Positions 50,881 through 58,444 of a stretch of DNA of 64,000 nt are shown here, one piece after another. A program made the translations under genes and the position numbers. The notes below the pieces were generated by a model. The model was not told where the DNA came from. It did no database searches and saw only the letters and a program-made list of their open reading frames with translations. The DNA comes from JADJGC01 sp964617645 (GTDB lineage Bacteria; Zixibacteria; MSB-5A5; CAIYYT01), in contig CAZTYE010000002.1 of NCBI GenBank assembly GCA_964617645.1, positions 62,001 to 126,000 on the forward strand, given 5' to 3'. How positions within the stretch are numbered: the first letter of the stretch is position 1; each line of letters starts with the position of its first letter.

Positions 50881-53136
50881 ATGAACAATCACCCCGTTCA
50901 CAAGAGCAATCTCCAAGTCCAGGCCGAGACTGTCGACGGCGCGACTTTCTACACCGTCAAGTCTCAGGAAACGGGCAAGTTCATCCGCCTCAGGGAGCCT
51001 GAGTACTCCCTGCTCATGTCGCTGGACGGACATCGCTCCGTCGAGCAAGCCGCCGAAGAATTCGTCCGCACCTTCAACCTGACCATCACACCGGCTGCGG
51101 TGAATCAATTTGCGGAGCAATTGGGCAAGCTCGGTTTTATCGAAGGCGCTGCGACAGCGGGCGTCGAGCGACGCCGCTCGGTTCTCTTTATCAAGCTCAG
51201 AGCATTCGACCCTGACGCATTCTTGACGAGTTCGTATCGCTCGCTGCGGTGGCTCTTCTCGGCGCCGGCCGTGGCGCTACAGATCGGTGTGATGGCGCTT
51301 GGAATGGCGGTGTTTTTCGCAAATGTTGAGAAATTCCCGTTTAGTCTTCGGGCGATCCTGTCGGCCGGAGACATTGTCGCTATCGTCGCCAGTCTGTTTA
51401 TCATCATTACGGTTCATGAGTTCGCGCATGCTTACGCTTGCAAGCGCTATGGCGGCAGCGTGCATGAGATGGGTTTTCTGCTTCTCTATTTTCAGCCGGC
51501 GTTCTACTGCAATCTGTCCGATGCCTACTTGTTCCCCGAGCGGCGGCAGCGGCTGATTGTGATGTTCGCCGGGATCTTCTTCCAATTGCTGCTCTGGTCG
51601 GTGTTCACGATTCTCTGGCGAATGACCGTCGAAGGCGTCCTGCTGAATCGCATCTTTTATTGGACGTCGGCGGTGAGCTTTGCAACCCTGGCGTTCAATC
51701 TCAATCCGGCAATCAAGCTTGACGGCTACTACTTGCTCGCCGATTACCTTCGCATTCCAAATTTACGCGACAAGGCATTTGGCTATCTCTGGACGCGGTT
51801 CAAAGTCCGGCTGCTGGGCTGCGTCGACGACTCTCCGCTTCCGCCGACGGCGCGGGAACGGCGCATTTTTTGGCGCTACGGACTTGTCGCGGTAACGTAC
51901 TCCACGTTTTTGATCGGGTTCGTGCTCTACCAACTGGCCGCCTTTTTGGTGGAGCACTGGCGCGGCGGCGGTTTTGTCTTGTTCATCGCCCTTTGTTTCC
52001 TTATTTTTCGGCGCCTGCTGGCCAAAGCGGCAACTCGCCTCAGGGACGTTTGGCGGGAAAGGAAGCTGGTCTGGATGAAACCGAAGCGGATAGCGATCTA
52101 CGGGGCAATGATTCTCGTCATCTTCCTGCTGTCGCTCATCATTCGCATTCCGCAAACATCGGGCGGCGAAGCGCGACTGATCGCCGCCGAATCGTTCGTC
52201 GTCAGCCGCGTGGCGCCGGGGTTGCTCGAAAGCTCGCATTATCGCGGCGGTGTGCTCGATCGCAGTTCGGCGCGAGTCTACCAGCTCACGGCTGCCGACT
52301 TCGCGGTCACACAAATCCAACCGCGTGTCGCGGTCGGCGACACCGTAAGCGCCGGCGATACGCTCTTTATCATCAATTCAACCTTCAATCGGGGCATGCT
52401 CGCGGAAGCCCAGTCGGATCTCAAGCGCGCCGAAGCCGATCGCCGTTTGCTCAAGTCCGATCCCAAAGTCGAGGAAGTCGCCAAAAAACGTGACGAGATC
52501 AAGGAAGCGGAAGCCGTTTATGAGGCCGCGCGCAAAGAGTTTAATCGCGTCAAAGAGCAGCGCGCTCAGAGTCTGATTTCGGAAGCCGAATACGAACGTG
52601 CGGCGGCCGCATTTAATGTCGCGACTTCGGTGTGGAACACGCGCAAATCCGAGTTGAAACTGCTTAGGTCCGGCCCCAAGGCTGAGCAACTCGAACAGTC
52701 CGACGCTGACATCGAAAAACTCAAAGCGCGGGTGCAGTGGCTGGAAGAACAACTCGCGGCTTCGGCGCTGGTCAGTCCCTTTTCCGGTTTGATGGTCGGT
52801 ATCTCCGGTGAGAAAGACATCGTGCATCTGGCACGAATCGACTCCCTGGTTGTCGAGGTCAAACTGAACGAGGCCGATCTCGACATTCTCGCGCCCGGCT
52901 CGGCTCTCGATTTGCGCGTTAGCGCCTACCCCGGCGTGACCCATTTAGGCTACGTCAGCAAACTCGCGCTCGCGCCGCATCTCAAGGCGGTGGCGAATGT
53001 CGCCAACACTGGCGGCCTGCTCCTTCCCGAAATGACCGGCTACGCCAAAGTCGACTGCGGCAAGATATCGCTTGCCGGATTGGCCTGGCGCAAAGTCTCA
53101 CGCTTTTTCAAACTCGAATTCTGGTCGTGGTTTTAG
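50881..53136 (+). CDS. PqqD-like, M50 site-2 protease and HlyD-adaptor fusion protein
   Basis: 751 residues with three regions. Residues about 20-88 match PqqD-like RiPP recognition domains: Gly-Lys-Phe-Ile-Arg-Leu, Glu-Tyr-Ser-Leu-Leu-Met-Ser-Leu-Asp-Gly-His-Arg-Ser-Val, then helices. Residues about 125-420 hold several membrane helices and an M50 zinc protease core with His-Glu-Phe-Ala-His at 179-183 and Leu-Asp-Gly-Tyr-Tyr with Asp281. Residues about 470-751 form a HlyD-like arm with Val-Gly-Asp-Thr-Val-Ser-Ala-Gly-Asp-Thr-Leu (lipoyl-like) and a coiled coil at about 505-625. Fusions of this type go with peptide maturation or export; the substrate is unknown. No strong RBS is seen. Confidence 0.82.
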   Translation: MNNHPVHKSNLQVQAETVDGATFYTVKSQETGKFIRLREPEYSLLMSLDGHRSVEQAAEEFVRTFNLTITPAAVNQFAEQLGKLGFIEGAATAGVERRRSVLFIKLRAFDPDAFLTSSYRSLRWLFSAPAVALQIGVMALGMAVFFANVEKFPFSLRAILSAGDIVAIVASLFIIITVHEFAHAYACKRYGGSVHEMGFLLLYFQPAFYCNLSDAYLFPERRQRLIVMFAGIFFQLLLWSVFTILWRMTVEGVLLNRIFYWTSAVSFATLAFNLNPAIKLDGYYLLADYLRIPNLRDKAFGYLWTRFKVRLLGCVDDSPLPPTARERRIFWRYGLVAVTYSTFLIGFVLYQLAAFLVEHWRGGGFVLFIALCFLIFRRLLAKAATRLRDVWRERKLVWMKPKRIAIYGAMILVIFLLSLIIRIPQTSGGEARLIAAESFVVSRVAPGLLESSHYRGGVLDRSSARVYQLTAADFAVTQIQPRVAVGDTVSAGDTLFIINSTFNRGMLAEAQSDLKRAEADRRLLKSDPKVEEVAKKRDEIKEAEAVYEAARKEFNRVKEQRAQSLISEAEYERAAAAFNVATSVWNTRKSELKLLRSGPKAEQLEQSDADIEKLKARVQWLEEQLAASALVSPFSGLMVGISGEKDIVHLARIDSLVVEVKLNEADLDILAPGSALDLRVSAYPGVTHLGYVSKLALAPHLKAVANVANTGGLLLPEMTGYAKVDCGKISLAGLAWRKVSRFFKLEFWSWF

Positions 53137-53198
53137 TCTCAGGGCGACGCTCGAAAAATTGCGATCTCCTTCTTCATTCTCTGATGTAGCGCTTGCTT

Positions 53199-53219
53199 CG
53201 GAGCGACTTCAGACGCGAC
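53199..53219 (+). repeat. REP-like module, single copy
   Basis: CGGAGCGACTTCAGACGCGAC, related to the modules at 1777-1885 and 60814-60836. It lies in the 245-base gap before the choice-of-anchor gene. Confidence 0.5.
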
Positions 53220-53299
53220 ACATCGTCGGGGAGCGGCGTGCGCAACTTCCCACACTTTTGATTCCGCACTTTCCGTGTAACCGACGTTATTACTTCCGG

Positions 53300-53327
53300 T
53301 TGACAAAATCGAGTTTGTGGATATATT
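53300..53327 (+). promoter_or_regulatory. promoter of the choice-of-anchor/dockerin gene
   Basis: TTGACA (53300-53305) and TATATT (53322-53327) separated by 16 bases, in a locally AT-rich stretch 55 bases before the start codon. Confidence 0.6.
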
Positions 53328-53381
53328 AGATCAACGATCTAATGTCCGCTTCCGAAATCCGAGCTACTCCATGGAGGAATC

Positions 53382-54854
53382 GTGAACGCCGCATTGCGCA
53401 AGTTGATTTTCGCCACTGTAATCGCCGGCCTGAGTGTCTCTACATCGGCCAGCAACTACGTTCTCGACAGTATTGTTACCTTTACTTATCCGTCGGCCGG
53501 CAACCTCGGCGGCAGCGATTGCTGGGGTTGGAAAGGTCCGGATGGCCGCCACTACGGCCTGATGGGCGTGCGCGACGGCATCGCCGTCGTCAACATCACC
53601 GACCGCGTCGCGGTCCAACTCGTGCCGGGCCCGAAGACCTCCTGTTCCGCCTACTGGCGCGACATCAAGACCTACGGCCATTATGCCTATGCCACCTCCG
53701 AGTGCATCGGTACCAATCAGGGTCTGATGATCATCGATCTGTCGCCGCTTCCGGACAGCGTGCGCTACGTCAAGTCGATCAATGTTAATCCGCTGGGCGA
53801 TGTCACCTCGCACAATCTCTCGATCGATACTCTGACCGGTTACGCCTATCTCGAGGGCCGCAATCAACTAAATCAGTCGATCCATGTCTGGAGCCTCGCC
53901 AACCCGGAAAATCCGGCTTGGGTGCATAGTTTCGGCGATGCTATCGGCATTCATGACGTCTGGGCCTGCAACGACACGCTATACGTGGCGGACGGCAGCG
54001 CGCCGACGTTCTCGGTCTATGACATGGCGGTTAAGACCGCGCCGGTGCTGATCGCGCGGGCGACGATTCCCTCGGCCGGCTACGTCCACAACGTCTGGCC
54101 GACGAATGACCGCCGCTATGCGCTGACATCGGAAGAGACATTTAACAAGACGATCAAAGTTTGGGACATTCAGAATCTGGCAAGTATACAGTTGGTCGGA
54201 CAATTTCTGGGAAATTCCAACGTCGTCCATAACGCACACTTCTTCGGCGATATCGCCGTGATGTCGCACTACGCCGCGGGCGTGGAGGTTTGGGAGATTT
54301 CGAATCCGGCCGTGCCCTCGCGCGTCGCCAATTTCGATACCTGGGCGACGGCTTCCGGCTTCGACGGTTGCTGGGGCGCGTTCCATTTTCCGGACTCGAA
54401 TTACGTGCTTGGTTCCAACATGAACGGCCGATTTTATGTTCTCCAGCTTCGCGACACAACCGTAGTTGCCGATTCCGACGGCGACGGCGTCGGCGACCCG
54501 ACCGACAATTGCCCGAATTTGGCCAACCCCGGTCAGGAAAACGCCGACGGCGACAACCACGGCGACGCTTGCGACAACTGCGTCAACGTTGCCAACAATA
54601 GCCAGAGTGATATCGACCTCGACGGCATCGGCGACGCCTGCGATGCGCTCTGCGGCGACGCCGACGGCAGCGCCGCCGTTTCGATCGCCGATGCGACTTT
54701 TCTGATTGACTATATCTTCTCCGCCGGTCCGGCGCCGAATCCGATTGATGCCGCCGATCCGAACTGCGACGGCAACGTCTCTATCGCCGACGTTGTTTAC
54801 CTGCTGGAGTTCATCTTCTCCGGCGGCTTGAGTCCTTGTACCCTCTGCAACTAA
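53382..54854 (+). CDS. secreted LVIVD-repeat protein with TSP3-like calcium repeats and dockerin tail
   Basis: 490 residues. The GTG start has GGAGG 5 bases upstream. After a signal peptide comes a beta-propeller-like region of about 330 residues with repeated Val-Val-Asn-Ile-Thr-Asp, Met-Ile-Ile-Asp-Leu-Ser and Val-Trp-Asp-Ile motifs, which fits choice-of-anchor B (LVIVD) proteins. Residues about 365-420 are thrombospondin type 3 repeats (Asp-Ser-Asp-Gly-Asp-Gly-Val-Gly-Asp, Asp-Asn-Cys). The C-terminus has two dockerin half-repeats ending in Asn-Cys-Asp-Gly-Asn-Val-Ser-Ile-Ala-Asp and Pro-Cys-Thr-Leu-Cys. It is probably a surface protein, and the calcium repeats act as a stiff stalk. Confidence 0.82.
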   Translation: MNAALRKLIFATVIAGLSVSTSASNYVLDSIVTFTYPSAGNLGGSDCWGWKGPDGRHYGLMGVRDGIAVVNITDRVAVQLVPGPKTSCSAYWRDIKTYGHYAYATSECIGTNQGLMIIDLSPLPDSVRYVKSINVNPLGDVTSHNLSIDTLTGYAYLEGRNQLNQSIHVWSLANPENPAWVHSFGDAIGIHDVWACNDTLYVADGSAPTFSVYDMAVKTAPVLIARATIPSAGYVHNVWPTNDRRYALTSEETFNKTIKVWDIQNLASIQLVGQFLGNSNVVHNAHFFGDIAVMSHYAAGVEVWEISNPAVPSRVANFDTWATASGFDGCWGAFHFPDSNYVLGSNMNGRFYVLQLRDTTVVADSDGDGVGDPTDNCPNLANPGQENADGDNHGDACDNCVNVANNSQSDIDLDGIGDACDALCGDADGSAAVSIADATFLIDYIFSAGPAPNPIDAADPNCDGNVSIADVVYLLEFIFSGGLSPCTLCN

Positions 54855-54881
54855 ACCTGGCGGCCTGAAAGTGTCTAATTC

Positions 54882-54910
54882 CGGGCGGATCTGTGTATCC
54901 GCCCGTTTTT
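54882..54910 (+). terminator. rho-independent terminator
   Basis: A 9-bp stem (54882-54890 with 54897-54905) with a 6-base loop and five T after it, 28 bases past the stop codon of the secreted protein gene. Confidence 0.88.
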
Positions 54911-55016
54911 CTCGCTTTCGAATCGGCTCAGAACACCATTAAGAAACTCCACGTTTTACCGAACTCACTAAGGGCAGCCGTAGTACACTGTTAAGGAGAC
55001 GTCAGGCCTTCGCAGC

Positions 55017-55044
55017 TTGACTTGAGCGCTCAGACTTCTATATT
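55017..55044 (+). promoter_or_regulatory. promoter of the gmd-rmd-wbpA operon
   Basis: TTGACT (55017-55022) and TATATT (55039-55044) separated by 16 bases; the start codon lies 27 bases further with GGGAG in between. Confidence 0.6.
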
Positions 55045-55071
55045 CGTGCCGACCGTACGCGGGAGATACAA

Positions 55072-56031
55072 ATGCGCGCATTGATTACCGGTGTTACGGG
55101 CCAGGATGGATCCTACCTGGCCGAATTCTTGCTCGAAAAGGGCTACGAAGTCCACGGCATGGTGCGTCGGGCCTCGACCGAAAACTTCGAGCGGATCAAT
55201 CATATCAAAGACCGAATCAAACTCGTTCAAGCCGACCTGTTCGACCAGATGTCGATGTTGGCTTTGATCGAGGAGATTCGTCCCAACGAAGTTTACAATT
55301 TGGCGGCACAGTCTTTTGTGCCGACTTCATGGTCGCAGCCGGTGTTGACTGGCGAGTTCGACGCTCTCGGCGTAACCAAGTTGCTGGAAGCGATCCGCAA
55401 GGTCGACACCAAGATTCGCTTTTATCAGGCCTCGTCGTCCGAAATGTTCGGCAAGGTGCAGGAAGTTCCCCAGACCGAGAAAACTCCGTTCTATCCGCGC
55501 TCGCCCTACGGCGTCGCTAAGGTCTACGGCCACTTCATTACCGTGAATTATCGTGAGTCCTATGGCATTCACGCTTCCTCCGGGATTTTGTTTAACCACG
55601 AATCGCCTCGTCGCGGACTCGAATTCGTGACCCGCAAAATCTCTCACGGAGTCGCCCGCATCAAGTTGGGATTGGACGACACGCTCTATCTCGGCAACCT
55701 TGATGCCAAACGCGATTGGGGATACGCGGGCGACTATGTGGTCGCGATGTGGAAAATGCTCCAGCTTGAGCAACCGGAGAACTTCGTGATTTCATCCAAT
55801 GAAAACCACTCCGTGCGCCAGTTTTGCGAAATCGCCTTTGGGCACGTCGGACTCGACTATCAGAACTACGTGAAAGTTGACCAGCGCTTCGTCCGACCGG
55901 CAGAGGTCGATATCCTGCTCGGCGATTCAACTCAAGCGCGCAAGAAACTCGGCTGGGAGCCGAAGGTTTCGTTCCGCCAGTTAGTCGAAATGATGGTCGA
56001 CTCGGACCTGGCGCGGCTGCAGAAAAAGTAA
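55072..56031 (+). CDS. gmd: GDP-mannose 4,6-dehydratase
   Basis: 319 residues, an extended short-chain dehydrogenase that turns GDP-mannose into GDP-4-keto-6-deoxymannose. Gly-Val-Thr-Gly-Gln-Asp-Gly-Ser-Tyr-Leu-Ala at the NADP loop, Ala-Ser-Ser-Ser-Glu-Met-Phe-Gly, Tyr-Gly-Val-Ala-Lys (catalytic Tyr and Lys) and Phe-Asn-His-Glu-Ser-Pro-Arg-Arg are diagnostic. Five bases separate it from rmd. Confidence 0.95.
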   Translation: MRALITGVTGQDGSYLAEFLLEKGYEVHGMVRRASTENFERINHIKDRIKLVQADLFDQMSMLALIEEIRPNEVYNLAAQSFVPTSWSQPVLTGEFDALGVTKLLEAIRKVDTKIRFYQASSSEMFGKVQEVPQTEKTPFYPRSPYGVAKVYGHFITVNYRESYGIHASSGILFNHESPRRGLEFVTRKISHGVARIKLGLDDTLYLGNLDAKRDWGYAGDYVVAMWKMLQLEQPENFVISSNENHSVRQFCEIAFGHVGLDYQNYVKVDQRFVRPAEVDILLGDSTQARKKLGWEPKVSFRQLVEMMVDSDLARLQKK

Positions 56032-56036
56032 TCCCT

Positions 56037-56984
56037 ATGCGCGCTCTCATTACCGGCATCACCGGATTCGCCGGATCACACCTCGCCGAAAACTTGCTGG
56101 CGGCTGGTGTCGAGGTCGTTGGCACCACGCTTCGCGGCGAAAGCCGCAACAATCTCGCGGCTGTCTCGCGCCGGCTCAAGGTCGAAATCGCCTCGCTCGA
56201 TCAGGGAGATCGTTTGCGAGCGCTCGTCGCGAAATACCAACCGCAATGGGTCTTTCACCTCGCCGCGTTAGCCGCTGTCGGCAAGAGCTTTGCGATTCCG
56301 CGAGAAACGATGCAGGTAAATCTGCTCGGCACGCTCAATCTTTATGAAGCTCTTCGCGAAGCCAACAAAATCGAGAAGATCGTCTTCGTGTCGTCCGCCG
56401 ATGTTTTCGGTCCGCTGCCGCCCCAGAAGATGCCCATTAAACCGGACTATCCACTGCATCCAGTTTCACCTTATGGCGCATCCAAGGCTGCGGCCGATAT
56501 TCTCTCATATCAATACCACCGGGCATTTGGATTGCCGATCGTGCGCGTGCGCGCATTTAACCATACCGGACCGCGACAGCAGACGGGTTATGTCATCCCC
56601 GATTTCTGCGCCCAGATTGTGGCTATCGAGCGGTCCGGGAAACGCGGCACGCTCCGCGTCGGCGACCTATCCGCCAAACGCGACCTTTCGGATGTGCGCG
56701 ACATCGTCGACGGATACCGGCGCGCTGCGCTTTCGGGAACGCCCGGAAATGCCTATATTCTTTCGTCGGGCAAAGCCGATAGCGTGGCCAGTTACCTGCG
56801 CCAACTTCTGGAACTTGCTCGCGTTGACATTGATATCAAGGTTGATCCGGCGCTGCTGCGGCCCGTGGAGGTGCCTCTGCTGGTTGGCAGCGTCGTCAAA
56901 GCCAAAACGGAATTGGGATACCGGCCGCGTTATCGCATTCGGCAAACGCTGTTGGATACGCTGAATTATTGGAGGAGTCGTTGA
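56037..56984 (+). CDS. rmd: GDP-6-deoxy-D-mannose reductase
   Basis: 315 residues of the same dehydrogenase superfamily: Gly-Ile-Thr-Gly-Phe-Ala-Gly-Ser-His-Leu, Ser-Ser-Ala-Asp-Val-Phe-Gly and Tyr-Gly-Ala-Ser-Lys. Placed right after gmd, it most likely reduces the 4-keto intermediate to GDP-D-rhamnose. A GDP-6-deoxy-talose route or a broader NAD-dependent epimerase is possible. The stop overlaps the next start as TTGA. Confidence 0.85.
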   Translation: MRALITGITGFAGSHLAENLLAAGVEVVGTTLRGESRNNLAAVSRRLKVEIASLDQGDRLRALVAKYQPQWVFHLAALAAVGKSFAIPRETMQVNLLGTLNLYEALREANKIEKIVFVSSADVFGPLPPQKMPIKPDYPLHPVSPYGASKAAADILSYQYHRAFGLPIVRVRAFNHTGPRQQTGYVIPDFCAQIVAIERSGKRGTLRVGDLSAKRDLSDVRDIVDGYRRAALSGTPGNAYILSSGKADSVASYLRQLLELARVDIDIKVDPALLRPVEVPLLVGSVVKAKTELGYRPRYRIRQTLLDTLNYWRSR

Positions 56985-58297
56985 AAAACCCACTTGCGCA
57001 GAAACTCAAGGACCGCACCGCCGTTGTCGGCGTGATCGGTCTGGGATACGTCGGCTTGCCGCTGGCGATCGAATATGTCCACGCCGGTTATCGCGTGGTC
57101 GGGTTTGAAATCTCTCAGGCAAAAATCAAGCTGATCAATTCCGGCGGCTCCGATATCGGCGATGTCGCCCCAGCCGAAGTAAAAAGGGCAGTCAAGGCCG
57201 GCAAGCTCAAGGCGACCGGCGATTTCGCGGACCTCAAAAAGTGCGATGTTTGCACGATTTGCGTGCCTACGCCGCTGTCCAAAACGAAAGACCCCGACGT
57301 TTCCTACATTCTGCACGCCGTTAGTGATCTCAAGAAGCACTTGCACAAGAACATGCTGGTCGTGCTCGAATCGACGACCTACCCCGGCACAACCGAGGAA
57401 CTGATCCTGCCACAGCTCGAGGAAACCGGCCTGAAATGTGGCAAGGACTTCTATCTCGCTTTCAGCCCCGAGCGCGTCGATCCCGGCAATGCGATTTATC
57501 AGACCAAAAATACCGCGCGCGTTGTCGGCGGGCACACCCCGGCGTGCCAACAGATCGCGAAGATCTTCTATGAGGCCGCGATCAGCCGTGTGCACATCGT
57601 CAGCTCGACTCAGGCTGCCGAAATGGTGAAGCTTCTGGAGAACACTTTCCGCTCGGTTAATATCGGTCTTGTCAATGAAGTCGCTCTCATGTGCGACCGC
57701 TTGAAACTCAATGTTTGGGAGATCATCGAAGCCGCCTCAACCAAACCCTTTGGGTTTATGCCTTTCTATCCGGGTCCTGGGCTTGGCGGGCATTGTATTC
57801 CCATCGACCCGCACTACTTGTCATGGAAACTTAAGAGTCTGAACTACTACTCCCGTTTCATCGAGCTGGCGGGCGATGTCAACTCGCACATGCCGGAGTA
57901 TGTGCTCGAGCGCGTGACGCGGACGCTGAATCGGATGAAAAAAACGGTCAACGGCGCCAAAGTTCTCGTGCTCGGCGTCGCTTACAAACGCGACATTGCC
58001 GACGTTCGCGAGTCTCCGGCGCTCGATTGCATCACACTCCTGCAGCGTGCCGGCGCCAGGGTGATGTACAATGATCCGTATGTGCCGCGGATCAACTTCG
58101 ACGAGCATCACAAGCTCGACATGAGGTCGACCAAGGTCACGACGGCGTTGCTCAAATCCTGCGATCTGGTCTTGATCGTCACCGACCACAGCGATTACGA
58201 TTATCAGGCGATTGTCGACAACGCCAGGTTCGTCTTCGACACGCGCAACGCCACCAAACGAGTGCGCCGCAATCGCAAGAAGATCGAGCGATTGTAG
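56981..58297 (+). CDS. wbpA: UDP-N-acetylglucosamine 6-dehydrogenase (WbpA-type)
   Basis: 438 residues from TTG 56981, which has GGAGG 5 bases upstream inside rmd. The Rossmann loop is Gly-Leu-Gly-Tyr-Val-Gly-Leu-Pro-Leu-Ala; the catalytic Cys is in Gly-Leu-Gly-Gly-His-Cys-Ile-Pro-Ile-Asp-Pro; Glu-Ser-Thr-Thr-Tyr-Pro-Gly-Thr-Thr is typical of WbpA. It oxidises UDP-GlcNAc to the uronic acid. With gmd and rmd it supplies sugar nucleotides for a surface polysaccharide; no glycosyltransferase or polymerase is in the window. The close relative that acts on UDP-ManNAc cannot be excluded. Confidence 0.88.
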   Translation: MKNPLAQKLKDRTAVVGVIGLGYVGLPLAIEYVHAGYRVVGFEISQAKIKLINSGGSDIGDVAPAEVKRAVKAGKLKATGDFADLKKCDVCTICVPTPLSKTKDPDVSYILHAVSDLKKHLHKNMLVVLESTTYPGTTEELILPQLEETGLKCGKDFYLAFSPERVDPGNAIYQTKNTARVVGGHTPACQQIAKIFYEAAISRVHIVSSTQAAEMVKLLENTFRSVNIGLVNEVALMCDRLKLNVWEIIEAASTKPFGFMPFYPGPGLGGHCIPIDPHYLSWKLKSLNYYSRFIELAGDVNSHMPEYVLERVTRTLNRMKKTVNGAKVLVLGVAYKRDIADVRESPALDCITLLQRAGARVMYNDPYVPRINFDEHHKLDMRSTKVTTALLKSCDLVLIVTDHSDYDYQAIVDNARFVFDTRNATKRVRRNRKKIERL

Positions 58298-58444
58298 TTC
58301 CCTCCGGCATCGAAGTAGGTTCTCACTTGCGCCACTGGCGCGGCTGGGAACCTGTTTCGCTTCGTGGCCGGCCGCGACGCAGAAGCGTCGATCCCGCATG
58401 AACACCGCCGAAACTTCTCCTGATCTTCTTCCGTAAACTCTACC

